Positions 9,913 through 19,676 are shown, counted from the first letter of the stretch. The stretch: 64,000 bases of DNA from JAWKTV01 sp041398905 (GCA_041398905.1 JAWKTV010000001.1:593045-657044); one strand, 5' to 3'. Made by a program: numbers and translations. The notes: generated by a model not told the origin, from the sequence alone.

Positions 9913-10244
9913 GATGCTCTCGAAACAATCTCTGCGGGAAATCCGGTCGTTCTCGGTGACGGAGCGACGGAGTTTGCGGTCAAGGAAGGCGGGAAACTCG
10001 GAACGCGGGGAGTGTAGTGCATCAGCCACCCCGGCGACTACCGGTCGATCGATCTGCGCGGGATCACATGTTCCTCGCGGAGGGACGTGCGCGGGCTGGA
10101 AAAAATTCGTTCAAGACCGGACGTCCGATCCGCCGCCGCTCTCTGTTTCCTCCGACTCTTACCCCCTAGAATCCCGCAGTCCGGCCGCGGTTCCGCAGGA
10201 GTCGAACCGCCCGACATCGCATCGCCTTCAGCCCCGACAGACCT
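9913..10244. other. Divergent promoter region between glyS and ispG
   Basis: About 330 bp separating two divergently read housekeeping genes. A TAGAAT at 10167-10172 could be an ispG -10 box, but no good -35 is seen 17 bp upstream. The minus-strand ORF covering it is a chance frame. Confidence 0.35.
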
Positions 10245-11393
10245 GTGGAACTTCCTCGCAATCCGACCCGTCCCGTCCGCATTGGTTCGGTCACGATTGG
10301 TGCCGGCAACCCGATCGCCGTCCAAAGTATGACGGCGACGCACACCCAGAACATCGACGCGACGGTCGCGCAGGTCAACGACCTCGTGGCCGCCGGAGCG
10401 GATGTGGTCCGCGTCGCCGTCGACAGCAACAAGGACGCCGCAGCGCTCGCCGAGGTCGCGCGACAGACGACGGCGAATCTCGTCGTCGACCTGCAGGAGA
10501 ACTACCGGTTGGCGGAGCTGGTCGCTCCGCACGTCGCCAAGCTCCGCTACAACCCCGGCCATCTGTATCACCACGAGCGGGACAAGCCGTGGCAGGAGAA
10601 GGTTCACTATATCGTCGGTATCGCTCGTGACCACGACTGCGCGATCCGGATCGGCGTCAACTGCGGCTCCGTCGATCCCGCCAAGAAGGAACAATTCGGT
10701 CACGACGACTCCATCTCACCGATGCTCGATTCCGCGTATGACCATTGTCGCGTCCTCGATGATCTCGGCTTCACCCGATATTGCGTCTCGTTGAAGGACT
10801 CGGACCCACAGAAGGTGATCGAGGTCAATCGCCGCTTCGCGGAAGCGCGACCCGAGGTGCCGCTGCATCTGGGCGTTACGGAGGCCGGCATGCCGCCGGA
10901 TGGCATCATCAAGACGCGAATCGCGTTCGAGCAGCTCATCAGCCGCGGAATCGGCGACACGATTCGCGTCTCACTGACGGTGCCGAACTCACGCAAGGGG
11001 GAAGAGATTGCCGCAGGCCGGAAGATCCTGGCCGACATCGCCGCCGGCCGCGTCCGGTCGGTCGTCGACTATGGACTTCCGACGCTCAATATCATCTCCT
11101 GCCCGAGTTGCTCGCGGGTTGAGAACGAAGCATTCATCGACCTCGCCGAACAGGTCAAGGAGATGACGCAGTACGCGAAGGATCATGCCATCACGATCGC
11201 CGTGATGGGGTGTCGGGTGAATGGCCCGGGAGAGACGGACGACGCCGATCTGGGCCTGTGGTGCGGCCCGACACATGTCAATCTCAAGAAGGGCCCCGAG
11301 TCGATCGGAGCCTACACCTACGACGAAATTCTGCCTCGTTTGAAGTCGGAGTTGGATCGGGTGATCGCCGAGCGTGGGGCCGCTGCGAATTGA
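10245..11393 (+). CDS. ispG: 4-hydroxy-3-methylbut-2-en-1-yl diphosphate synthase (IspG/GcpE)
   Basis: Penultimate enzyme of the MEP isoprenoid pathway, which reductively opens MEcPP to HMBPP with a [4Fe-4S] cluster. The GTG start at 10245 gives MELPRNPTRPVRIGSVTIG followed at once by the conserved NPIAVQSMTAT, so nothing further upstream is needed. The cluster ligands are visible as CPSCSR and GCRVNGPGE near the C-terminus, plus the downstream Glu. 382 residues is the usual size of the short bacterial form without the TIM-barrel insert of plants. The frame is intact. It is divergent from glyS and convergent with the MoxR-like ATPase, with about 120 bp after the stop. Confidence 0.96.
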   Translation: MELPRNPTRPVRIGSVTIGAGNPIAVQSMTATHTQNIDATVAQVNDLVAAGADVVRVAVDSNKDAAALAEVARQTTANLVVDLQENYRLAELVAPHVAKLRYNPGHLYHHERDKPWQEKVHYIVGIARDHDCAIRIGVNCGSVDPAKKEQFGHDDSISPMLDSAYDHCRVLDDLGFTRYCVSLKDSDPQKVIEVNRRFAEARPEVPLHLGVTEAGMPPDGIIKTRIAFEQLISRGIGDTIRVSLTVPNSRKGEEIAAGRKILADIAAGRVRSVVDYGLPTLNIISCPSCSRVENEAFIDLAEQVKEMTQYAKDHAITIAVMGCRVNGPGETDDADLGLWCGPTHVNLKKGPESIGAYTYDEILPRLKSELDRVIAERGAAAN

Positions 11394-11513
11394 CCGGGAT
11401 GTTGGCCGGCCTTGCCACTGAAGTCGGGATGGACCGGCTGCTCGACACCGCTCCCGACGCGGCATGACTCGGCCACTGATCCTGGAGCGAACAGCGACGC
11501 TCGCGACGCCACA

Positions 11514-12944
11514 CTACCCTCCGTAACTGCGGCCGCCGTCCTTCACTTTGCGGCTGATGCGGTTATGGGCGTACAGGCCATTGAGCACCAGTTCGCCGCA
11601 CGCGGCGATGAGTTGGGCGTGCAGCGGTCCATTGGTCAACTCCGGGGCCAGGTCGCCCGCGATTCGATCGAGCTGGCGGCGGAAGCCCTTCACGCTATCA
11701 AGCTGCTTCAGCAGGTCATCCGGTGGCTGCTCAGCGCTCCACTCCAGTCGTTGGCCGGTCTCGAAATGTTCAACGACCTCGCGAAACTGCTTGGGGTTGA
11801 GGGTCTGATCGAAAACATTCTTGATCGCCTCGTCGGTGAGTCTTTCGATGAGACGGTCTTCTTCGCCGACCTCTTCCGTCATTGAAAGTTCGAGCTTGCC
11901 GCGCGTGCTCGGGGCCAGCCATTCAAGGTCCGATGGCCGGGCGATCACCGTGTCGAGTCCCAGCCGGATGCCGCGGCGTTCCGCGTTCGACACAGTGTTT
12001 TCATAGTTTGCGATCGACATTCGCACGCTGACGCCGCTGGCCTGGTTGACGTGCGGACTGGTTCGCGCGAGCCGGCTCGTCTCCTCGACGATCTCCCGCA
12101 CGAACGGCGGTACAATCACCCGGACACCGTCTTTCCGGTCGGTCCACGCGTTCTCATCGGTGATCTGCATGCCCAGCTCGCGCGTCAGCGGGTAATGGGT
12201 GCGGATGACCGAGCCGATGCGGTCCTTGAGCGGCGTCACAATGCGGCCACGATTGGTGTAGTCCTCCGGATTCGCGCTGAACACCATGCACAGGTCGAGA
12301 GGCAGACGCACCGTGAAACCGCGCACCTGCACGTCGCGTTCTTCCAGCACGTTAAACAGCCCGACCTGAATCTTGGGTGCAAGGTCCGGCAGTTCATTCA
12401 TGGCGAAGATGCCGCGATGGCTGCGGGGGATCAGGCCGAAGTGCAGCACGTCCTCGCTGGAAAGGTGCCGGCCCTCGGCATGCTTGATGAGGTCGACCTC
12501 GCCAATGAGATCAGCGATCGTCACGTCGGGGGTCGCCAGCTTCTCGTGATACCGTTCATCGCGACCGACCCAGTCGACCGGTGTCGCATCCCCCTCGCTG
12601 GCCACGCGGTCCCGGGCGTACTTCGACAGCGGAGCCAGCGGATCGTCGTTGATCTCCGAACCGGCGACGACTGGGATCGCATCATCCAGCAGCCGAGTCA
12701 GCAGCCGCAGCATGCGGGTCTTGCCCTGCCCCCGCAGTCCTAAAAACAACATGTCATGCTGCGACAGCACCGCGTTGACGATCTGTGGCACCACCGTGTC
12801 GTCATACCCGCGAATGCCCGGAAACAACGGCTCACCCGATCGCAGCAGGCGAATCAGGTTCCGTCGCAGCTCCCGCTTGACGGGGACTGGCTGGTAGCCC
12901 GATTCACGAAGCTGGCCGAGCGTGGCGGGACGGTCACTCATCAT
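11514..12944 (-). CDS. MoxR/magnesium-chelatase-like AAA+ ATPase
   Basis: The start is chosen at 12944 (MMSDRPATLGQLRES). The longer ORF adds 24 residues without family features and overlaps the divergent gene's leader. Walker A is GLRGQGKTR at about residue 69. The Walker B region is GIFAMNELPDLAPKIQ, with Asn-Glu in place of Asp-Glu. The sensor block is VFSANPEDYTNRGRIVTPLKDRIG, close to the Mg-chelatase I and RavA/MoxR subfamilies. The C-terminal third is helical without a recognised domain. MoxR ATPases act as chaperones or assembly factors, usually with a VWA-domain partner, but no such partner is adjacent (the VWA protein at 53 kb is far away). The substrate is unknown. Confidence 0.8.
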   Translation of the reverse strand: MMSDRPATLGQLRESGYQPVPVKRELRRNLIRLLRSGEPLFPGIRGYDDTVVPQIVNAVLSQHDMLFLGLRGQGKTRMLRLLTRLLDDAIPVVAGSEINDDPLAPLSKYARDRVASEGDATPVDWVGRDERYHEKLATPDVTIADLIGEVDLIKHAEGRHLSSEDVLHFGLIPRSHRGIFAMNELPDLAPKIQVGLFNVLEERDVQVRGFTVRLPLDLCMVFSANPEDYTNRGRIVTPLKDRIGSVIRTHYPLTRELGMQITDENAWTDRKDGVRVIVPPFVREIVEETSRLARTSPHVNQASGVSVRMSIANYENTVSNAERRGIRLGLDTVIARPSDLEWLAPSTRGKLELSMTEEVGEEDRLIERLTDEAIKNVFDQTLNPKQFREVVEHFETGQRLEWSAEQPPDDLLKQLDSVKGFRRQLDRIAGDLAPELTNGPLHAQLIAACGELVLNGLYAHNRISRKVKDGGRSYGG

Positions 12945-13018
12945 CGCATCCGGTTGACAGGATTGGCGGGGCAAATGCAGTCCCGGTATTCTAGGCCCCA
13001 GGCCTTTCGAGACCATCC

Positions 13019-13288
13019 ATGCCGCGCATCGAATTCACGCCACAACTCGCCAAGCATGTCGACTGCCCGGCCCGTGACAGCGACGCCGCGTCTCTAAGGA
13101 CCGCTTTGGATGAGGCGTTCGCCGCCAGCCCCAAGCTCCGCGGCTACATCCTCGACGACCAGAGCCGCCTGCGGCAGCATGTGGCGATCTTTGTGGACAA
13201 CCAGCTCCTGAGGGATCGCGACAACTGGAACGTCCCGTTGCGGCCCGAGAGTTTGGTCTTCGTCATGCAGGCGCTGTCCGGCGGATAG
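13019..13288 (+). CDS. MoaD/ThiS-family ubiquitin-fold protein with C-terminal Gly-Gly
   Basis: An 89-residue protein with the size and pattern of MoaD/ThiS sulfur carriers or SAMP-type modifiers: an N-terminal beta hairpin (IEFTPQLAKHVDCPA), a helix (LRTALDEAFAASPKLRGYIL), HVAIFVDNQLL, and the end VFVMQALSGG. The terminal GG is the residue pair adenylated by MoeB/ThiF enzymes. No molybdopterin or thiamine genes are nearby, and the next gene is an Asp-box propeller protein 72 bp downstream on the same strand, probably cotranscribed. The role is therefore uncertain: sulfur carrier, protein modifier or something else. Confidence 0.75.
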   Translation: MPRIEFTPQLAKHVDCPARDSDAASLRTALDEAFAASPKLRGYILDDQSRLRQHVAIFVDNQLLRDRDNWNVPLRPESLVFVMQALSGG

Positions 13289-13360
13289 ATCGCCATCGCG
13301 GCCCGCCCGCGATGCGCCACAGCGTTCATCCATCCTCCCTCAACAAAGTTCGCAACGGCC

Positions 13361-14485
13361 ATGTCCGACTCCCTGCTGCTCGCCACCCGCAAGGGCCTGT
13401 TCACCGTCAAGCAAACCCGGGGCCAGTGGACGCTCGACCGGCTCGACTTCCTCGGCCAGACGGTCAACATGTTGCTCGACGACCCGCGGGACGGCGCGCT
13501 GTACGCCGGTCTCGCGCTTGGACACTTCGGCTACAAGCTGCATCGATCAGATGATCGCGGGCGCACGTGGAACGAAGTCGCCGTCCCCGTCTACCCGGAA
13601 GGCGCCGAGTACGGCGCAGGGCCGATGGTGGCGGATGGCGATCCCAAGACGAAGCCGGCCAGCCTCAAGGAGATCTGGGCGCTGGAAGCCGGTGGCCCCG
13701 ACCAGCCGGGCCTGCTGTGGGCCGGAACCATTCCTGGCGGACTGTTTTGCTCGCGGGACCGCGGCGAGTCGTGGGAACTTGTCACCTCGTTGTGGGATCG
13801 GCCCGAGCGCATGGAGTGGTTCGGCGGCGGCAAGGACGACCCGGGCATTCATTCCATCTGCGTCGATCCCCGCGACAGCCGGCACGTCACCATCGCCATC
13901 TCATGCGGCGGCGTGTGGGAGACAACGGACGCCGGCGAATCGTGGAGCATCATCGGGCAAGGCCTGCGGGCCGACTTCATGCCCCCCGACATGCAGTATC
14001 ACCCCAACACTCAAGACGCACACCGGCTCGCCCAGTCGCTCGCCAACCCCGACCACATGTGGGTGCAGCACCACAACGGCATCTTCGTCTCACGCGATGG
14101 TGCGAAGTCGTTCCAGGAGATCGAACAGGCCGGCCCCTCCGTATTCGGCTTCGCCGTTTGTGCCCATCCACAGGAGCCGGACACCGCGTGGTTCGTCCCG
14201 GCCATCAAGGATGAGTTTCGTATCCCCGTCGACGGGCAACTCGTTGTCACCCGCACCCGCGATGGCGGACAGTCGTTCGAGACGCTTCGTAACGGCCTGC
14301 CGCAGCAGCACTGCTACGACCTCGTGTTCCGTCACGGGTTGGACGTCGATGGGACCGGCCAGAAGCTGGCGATGGGCTCCTCAACCGGTGGTCTATGGAT
14401 CACGGACGACGGCGGCGATCGGTGGACGGAGGTCTCGACGACGCTGCCGCAGATCTACTGTGTCAGGTTCGTTCGCGAGCAGTGA
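13361..14485 (+). CDS. Asp-box (BNR/sialidase-like) beta-propeller protein
   Basis: 374 residues without a signal peptide, starting MSDSLLLATRKGLFTVKQ. Six Asp-box-like repeats are spaced along the chain: SDDRGRTWNEV, SRDRGESWELV, TTDAGESWSII, SRDGAKSFQEI, TRDGGQSFETL and TDDGGDRWTEV. This predicts a six- to seven-bladed propeller of the sialidase/photosystem-assembly-like superfamily. Sialidase catalytic residues (the Arg triad, Tyr/Glu pair) are not evident, so glycoside hydrolysis should not be assumed. The absence of an export signal and the close linkage to the MoaD-like gene suggest a cytoplasmic role connected to it. Confidence 0.78.
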   Translation: MSDSLLLATRKGLFTVKQTRGQWTLDRLDFLGQTVNMLLDDPRDGALYAGLALGHFGYKLHRSDDRGRTWNEVAVPVYPEGAEYGAGPMVADGDPKTKPASLKEIWALEAGGPDQPGLLWAGTIPGGLFCSRDRGESWELVTSLWDRPERMEWFGGGKDDPGIHSICVDPRDSRHVTIAISCGGVWETTDAGESWSIIGQGLRADFMPPDMQYHPNTQDAHRLAQSLANPDHMWVQHHNGIFVSRDGAKSFQEIEQAGPSVFGFAVCAHPQEPDTAWFVPAIKDEFRIPVDGQLVVTRTRDGGQSFETLRNGLPQQHCYDLVFRHGLDVDGTGQKLAMGSSTGGLWITDDGGDRWTEVSTTLPQIYCVRFVREQ

Positions 14486-14557
14486 GCACGATGCCAAGGC
14501 GACCCGTGCCGCACTCATCACCTTGCAGTACCGTTTCCAGCCAGTTTCACAGGCGGA

Positions 14558-15174
14558 TCACTGGTTCGCAGCGCTCACCACCATGCTGAAAAGCATGAAG
14601 CCTGTCGAAAGCAGGAAGAACAGCCCATTGAGGATAAGTCCAATGGTGGCCTGAGTCTTCGAGAAACCATGTTGCGACAGTCCAATGATCCCCAGGATTC
14701 CGCCGACGAGCGACGCGATCCACGCGAGGCAACCGACGCCGCAGGAGACCATCGCGACCGCACCAAGCTGCATGAGGTCTTCCTGACGCGGTGGCCCGCC
14801 GCCACCCTTTCAAGTGCGCCGCCGTCATGCCGATGATAAAAAAGCCGATGAAGGCGAGCGCATAAGGCCCAGGTGATGCAGCCGATAATCAGCGACGCCT
14901 TGCCCATCGGTGATGGTCCACCGCCGCCTTCAGCAGCCGGATTGGACCTGCGTCGTCGCGATTGGGGCCGCTCTTCCCCCGCTTCGTCAGTCTCGTCCGG
15001 CCAGGACTGTTGATCGACGTCCGCGCTGTCGCGGCCCGCGTCCTCGGCCTGCATCGCGAGGCCGGGAACCTCGACCGCTGCGCCGCAATCGGAGCACTTG
15101 AACCTCCGGCCGGCCGCGTCGTCCTTGACGGTATAACTACGGTGACACTGTGGACATTCACAGGAAATCGGCAT
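14558..15174 (-). CDS. Zinc-ribbon membrane protein (DUF4190-like), frame broken twice
   Basis: Begins MPISCECPQCHRSYTVKDDAAGRRFKCSDC in pieces: a four-Cys zinc ribbon (CECPQC and CSDC), an acidic/Arg linker, then hydrophobic segments. The first membrane segment (KASLIIGCITWALCA) passes into FIGFFIIGMTAAHL in another frame near 14855. A second shift near 14790 leads to MQLGAVAMVSCGVGCLAWIA, VGGILGIIGLSQHG and NGLFFLLSTGFMLFSMVV, ending at 14558. The corrected protein has a cytosolic zinc ribbon and about four membrane helices, a common planctomycete architecture of unknown function. Convergent with the propeller gene. Confidence 0.62.
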
Positions 15175-15293
15175 GAGACGTCAAACGTGTGCGCGCGGGC
15201 GTGGAGACCAGACGGTCGACATCAGCGTATTCCACGGCCCACCTGGTCACAATCGACCGCCGAGGATCTCTCCTGACTTCCCGCCTGACCAGA

Positions 15294-16787
15294 CTAAGCC
15301 GCAGCGGCGGTGGTGTCGTCCAACTCCTCCGGCGCGCCGTGGTGGACGGGCGGCCCACCATCGGCTTCCAGCAGTTGCTCCAGTTTGACGACGAGCGAGC
15401 GGATGATCTCTTCCGCCTGAGCCTTCTCGCGACGCCAATGTTCGCGCAACAATTGCCAGCGGTGCTCGCGCTCGTGCAGGCCGATGATCTGCGTCCGCAG
15501 CCGAGTCTCGCGGCGTTCGGCATCGAGTTCCCGCTCGTGCAGACGATCGGCGGCGACCTCGCGCTCTTCGCGAAACGCGGACCGCTTCTCGTGGATTTGC
15601 CGGATTAGTCCCTGCAGCTCCAGTCGACGTTCGGCGTGGCTCGTCTCGAGCTGCTGATGGAATTCCAGCAACGCTTTGCGTGCCCGCTCGTAGCGGTGGC
15701 CGGCCTCTTCCTGCCCCGCCTCGTCCGCGTACTCCGCCCGCGCCTGCTCGAACGCCATGCTCTGTTCGAGCAGTTCCCGCTGTTTCTGCTCGGCCTCAAC
15801 ACGTTGGCGATCAAGCTCGCCGCGTCGCGATTCGAGCAGGCTCGCATTGGCATTCAACAGCTCTTTCTGGCGTTTGATGGCCGCCAGCTCGCGGGCCTCC
15901 AGCAGACGGAACGCCTCGCTCTGCTGATCGAGTTCCCGATGCCTCGCGGCCACCTGACGTTCGAGGTCGCGGCGGTCGTCACGGACCGTCTGCTCGGCCC
16001 GCGCAAGTGACTCCTCGCGTTCCTCGACCAGCTCTCGGAACCGGCGAATGTGCGCGAAGCGAAGCCGGATCGACTCCTCGACCTGCTCCTTCCAGACCCG
16101 TTGCCGCTGCCGATCGCGTTCAAGGTCGGCACGTTGTTCCGCCAGCTCCGCCCGCAATCGCTCCAGGTGGTCATGATGGAAGCGGGTCCGCTTCTCGAGG
16201 TCGATCCGCTCCTGCGCAAGCTGAGCCGACTGTTCCGCGAGTTTCGCCTGCGCGGCAGATCGCTCCGCCTCCCATTGAACGACCTCCTGTTCATACAGCT
16301 TGCGCGTTAGGTCAAAGCCCGCTCGCTGCTGTCGCAGTTCTTCGCGATCGCGCTCGATGGCGTCGTCGAGGGCTGCCTGGTAGTTCGCGCGCTCGGCATC
16401 GAGTTCGAGCCTCGCGCGGGCGAGTGCCCGCTGCTCCGCCTCCAGTTCCGCAGCCCGCGATTCGCAGGCGCGGACTTGCTCGCTTCTGGCCAGTTCCGCT
16501 TCGCGCGCGGCACGTAGCCGGTCTTGTGACTGCTCTTCGAATTCGCGGACCCGCATCCGAAAAAGCCGCTGCTCCTGGTCGAGCGTCGAGAGCGCGCGTT
16601 CAGGGACTGCTCACGGCGGTCGACCTCCGCCAGCTGCGCGGAGGTGGTCCAGCATCCGGCCGGCCTGCACCAGGGTTTGCTCATCGAGCGGCCTTGGCCG
16701 TCGACCGCGATCCTCCGTGCCACGGTCCTGTTCGTCGTGAAACGATTCCGGATCGCCAGTGCGTGTCGCCAGTGCTGCGTCGCTCAT
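15294..16787 (-). CDS. Long coiled-coil protein, frame broken near the N-terminus
   Basis: The start at 16787 (MSDAALATRTGDPESFHDE) has a clear aaggact ribosome site. Nearly all of the roughly 497 residues are Arg/Glu/Ala/Leu/Gln heptads (for example REFEEQSQDRLRAAREAEL), predicting one continuous coiled coil without membrane segment or catalytic domain. Two indels near the start break the frame: near 16643 (DHLRA into QLAEVDRREQSLNAR, a GC-repeat contraction) and near 16590 (before MRVREFEEQ). A cytoskeletal or scaffold role is possible, but no specific family is recognised. Thioredoxin lies immediately upstream on the same strand. Confidence 0.65.
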
Positions 16788-16958
16788 CGGGAGTCCTTTC
16801 CTCGCGAGTCGAAAACAATTCGGCACTGCGAGCAGGGCTGGGGCGAAATCGCCCGGCCCCGCGTTCGTCAGGCCACAGCGGCCAGTCAGCACCGAAGCGC
16901 CGTCCCGCCGTCAGACCGGGCAGCACCGGCGTGCTGCCCGGAAGTCCAACCACCCACA

Positions 16959-17288
16959 CTAGGAAACGTGCTTCGCCACCATCTGGGCGATCATCTGCTT
17001 GGGCTGGGCTCCCATCGTCCGCTCGACGACCTTGCCGCCCTTGAACAGCATCAGCGTCGGGATGGACTGAATCTGATGTTGAATCGCGATCTGGCGAGCT
17101 TCGTCGGTGTTGACCTTGCCAACCTTCACCTTTCCGGCGAGATCGTTGGCGAGTTCATCAATCGTGGGAGCCAGCATCTTGCAGGGACCGCACCACGGAG
17201 CCCAAAAGTCGACGAGGACCGGGGTATCCGATTCCAGGACTTCGCTCTGGAAGTTGTTGTCGTTGAATTCTTTGACGTTGCCAGCCAT
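16959..17288 (-). CDS. trxA: Thioredoxin
   Basis: 109 residues from the ATG at 17288 (MAGNVKEFNDNNFQSEVL). The 14-residue upstream extension of the ORF has no family match. The active site is FWAPWCGPCKMLAPT with the WCGPC redox pair, and the cis-proline loop is SIPTLMLFKGG. Soluble, with no signal peptide, so cytoplasmic protein-disulfide reductase. The gene ends 171 bp before the coiled-coil gene start, both on the minus strand. Confidence 0.95.
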   Translation of the reverse strand: MAGNVKEFNDNNFQSEVLESDTPVLVDFWAPWCGPCKMLAPTIDELANDLAGKVKVGKVNTDEARQIAIQHQIQSIPTLMLFKGGKVVERTMGAQPKQMIAQMVAKHVS

Positions 17289-17638
17289 GCCACATCCAAT
17301 CTGTTGAATCTGCGTCGTCGTCGACGCCAATCGTGGGCCATCAACACGACGCTGTCGGGTCGATGGCGAAAGTGGGAAATCCTCGACCGTGCCAACATCT
17401 GTCGGCCCCGGTGATTGAACGGGCGAATTATTGGAGAATCACCGGAAAGAGTCAACGGGCGTCTGTCGGTCAAAACTAGACGCAAACTATTGCGTCCGAA
17501 TCGGTTGCAAGGCGCCGCAATCATGAACCCAAACGGCTCCGCGCGGGACGCCCACCTCCCCAGGCCCCGTCGGACATGGCGTCTGCCAACCGGCTGACGG
17601 AAAACTGCTGCCCAGCCTCATCGCAGCAGGATCGTGGC
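17289..17638. other. Intergenic gap upstream of trxA
   Basis: About 350 bp between the end of the amidohydrolase gene and trxA, both on the minus strand. It should carry the trxA promoter. The middle (about 17420-17475) is relatively A/T-rich for this genome. No repeat or RNA gene was recognised. Confidence 0.35.
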
Positions 17639-18616
17639 TCACTCGGCCGTCCGCTCCGCATCCTTCGTGAAGAACACTCGTTCGGCGGTCCCCCGCAGCA
17701 GCCAGTCGCGTTCGGCGTCGGTCAGGAAATCCAGATGCTCGCGCACCAGTGCGAGGGAAGCAGCGTAGCTGTTCGGCGGAGCCAACTGATACGGAGAGTC
17801 GCTCGCCCACATCAGTCGCTCGGCGCCGAAGCTTTCCAGCAGACGGCGGATCATCGGGATCAGGTCGGTGTAGGGCGGCCGCTTGTTGCCGAGGGCATAG
17901 TACGCCGAGATCTTGACATGCATGTTGGGGTGTCGCGCGAGTCGGCAGAGAGCGTCAACATCGGCCGGTCTGATCTCGCCGTCCATCCCGACGCGGGCGA
18001 AGTGATCAACGACGACGGTCGTCTCTGGAGTGCGGGCCGCCATTTCGTCGACCATCGGGATGTGCTCCGGATTGATGAGCGGACACATCGCCAGCCGCAG
18101 CTCGGTCGCATGATCCCAGAAGCTGCGCATCGCGGGACTGTCGATCCAACGGCCCCCCCCGCCGTCGACGGGACGGATGCGAAACCCGCGAACGCCTAAA
18201 CCGGCCAGCCGTTCAATCTCCGCACGCTGGTCCGGCCGCTGGTCGTCGATGCCGGCGACCGCCGAAAAGACGCCGGGGTGCGCGGCGATGGCATCGGTGA
18301 TGTACGAGTTGTCGAAGCCGTGATAAGGGCCGTGCTGAATCAGCACGAACCGGTCGACGCCAAACTGCCCACCCAGCTCGATGAGCTGCTTGTCCGTAAA
18401 GTCGCGAGGTTTCAGGTCATCAGCGGTCTGATCACCGGCAAGGGGGTACCTGTCGAGGTCGGACGTCCAGATATGGGCGTGCGCGTCGATCGCGCCAGCA
18501 GCCGGCTTCTGCGTATCATCCGCCATCCCGGACGCGGCGGTTGCCAGCACGGCGCCAGCTGAGGCGGCGGTCGCCAGAAAGCCACGACGGTTCAGTGAAG
18601 GTTCAGCAGGGCGCAT
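17639..18616 (-). CDS. TAT-exported amidohydrolase-2 family hydrolase
   Basis: The N-terminus has a twin-arginine type signal (NRRGFLATAASAGAVLA), followed by the TIM-barrel metal hydrolase of the Amidohydro_2 family (related to ACMSD and 2-pyrone-4,6-dicarboxylate lactonase-like enzymes). The first metal motif is DAHAHIW. VVVDHFARVG and the late MWASDSPYQL, with its conserved Asp, complete the site. GGA at a good distance precedes the ATG at 18616. 325 residues is usual for the family. Substrate unknown. An ABC ATPase gene is 133 bp upstream on the same strand. Confidence 0.82.
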   Translation of the reverse strand: MRPAEPSLNRRGFLATAASAGAVLATAASGMADDTQKPAAGAIDAHAHIWTSDLDRYPLAGDQTADDLKPRDFTDKQLIELGGQFGVDRFVLIQHGPYHGFDNSYITDAIAAHPGVFSAVAGIDDQRPDQRAEIERLAGLGVRGFRIRPVDGGGGRWIDSPAMRSFWDHATELRLAMCPLINPEHIPMVDEMAARTPETTVVVDHFARVGMDGEIRPADVDALCRLARHPNMHVKISAYYALGNKRPPYTDLIPMIRRLLESFGAERLMWASDSPYQLAPPNSYAASLALVREHLDFLTDAERDWLLRGTAERVFFTKDAERTAE

Positions 18617-18749
18617 CGGATGGCTCCGGGAGGATTGATGGGGAGGATCAAACGTAATGGCTGGGGATGCGGGGCCCGGTCAATCCTTCACCATGAACAA
18701 CGGCACCAGACCGCGCGTCAATGGTGTCGTGTGTCCGGGTGATGCTCCG

Positions 18750-19676
18750 TCACTGCTGCGTCCCCTGCGTCAGCAGCATGAACGCCGTTTCGAGATTCAC
18801 CTCCTCCTCGCGAAACAGCTTCAGCGTGTACCCGTTTTCGAACAGCAAGGGCGCGAGAAAGCTGTAGTCCTCGACACCGCTGCGCAGCTTGACGTGCAGG
18901 ATGTCCCCCACAATGTCAATGCTCTCGACCGTGTCGTGCTGCTCGATCAACCGGGCGGCGGCTTCCGGGTTGCTGGTCACGCCGACGTACAGCAGGATCG
19001 CCTCGCGTGCCTTCTTCATCACCTCGGCAACATGCCCGTCGACGATCATGTTGCCGCGTTCGATCATGCCGACGCGGGTACAAACGTCGGCCAGCTCCGG
19101 CAGGATGTGGCTGGAAACGATAACCGTCTTGTTCATCTCGCCCAGCCGCTTGAGCAGGTTCCGCATCTCGATGCGGGCGCGCGGGTCCAGCCCTGAGGCC
19201 GGCTCGTCCAGCAGCAGCACCTGCGGGTCGTGCAGGAGTGTGCGGGCCAGTCCCACCCGCTGCGTCTGCCCGCGCGAGAGCTGGTTGACCATCGCGTCCC
19301 GCTTGAAGCTCATGTCGACGAGTTCCAGCTTCTCCTCGCACACCTTGCGGCGGGCCGAACGATCGATGCGGTACGTCGCCGCGAAGAACTCGAGGTACTC
19401 CAGCACGGTCATGTCGTCGTACACCCCGAAGAAGTCGGGCATGTAACCGACCGCCCGGCGAATCTCTTGCGGTTGCTTGTAGATGGACATGCCGCAGACG
19501 TAGCACTCGCCGTAGTCGGGGTTCAACAGCGTCGCGATCATCCGCATGGTCGTGGTTTTTCCGGAACCGTTCGGACCGATGAATCCGAACACGTCCCCTT
19601 CGGCCAGCGACAGATTGATCTCGTTGGCGGCGATCAGGTCGCCGTAGCGCTTCGTCAGTTTGCGAGTCTCGATCAC
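18750..19676 (-). CDS. ABC transporter ATP-binding protein
   Basis: The complete nucleotide-binding domain has Walker A GPNGSGKTT (residues about 34-42), Q-loop region GYMPDFFGVYDDMTV, signature LSRGQTQRVGLA, Walker B QVLLLDEPASGLDP and switch His in SSHILPEL. The C-terminal 80 residues match the extended ABC-2 type (CcmA/NatA/GldA-like) ATPases. Those work with membrane-spanning ABC-2 permeases, but none is adjacent. The nearest neighbour upstream (110 bp) is the 789-residue exported protein on the same strand, which may belong to the same system. Confidence 0.93.
   Translation of the reverse strand: MIETRKLTKRYGDLIAANEINLSLAEGDVFGFIGPNGSGKTTTMRMIATLLNPDYGECYVCGMSIYKQPQEIRRAVGYMPDFFGVYDDMTVLEYLEFFAATYRIDRSARRKVCEEKLELVDMSFKRDAMVNQLSRGQTQRVGLARTLLHDPQVLLLDEPASGLDPRARIEMRNLLKRLGEMNKTVIVSSHILPELADVCTRVGMIERGNMIVDGHVAEVMKKAREAILLYVGVTSNPEAAARLIEQHDTVESIDIVGDILHVKLRSGVEDYSFLAPLLFENGYTLKLFREEEVNLETAFMLLTQGTQQ

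Noticed and set aside
10038..10703. 221-codon minus-strand ORF over the ispG start
   Set aside because: It overlaps the conserved 5' part of ispG and the glyS-ispG gap, with no family match.
16007..17044. 345-codon plus-strand ORF antisense to the coiled-coil gene
   Set aside because: Pro/Arg/Ala-rich shadow frame crossing two minus-strand genes.
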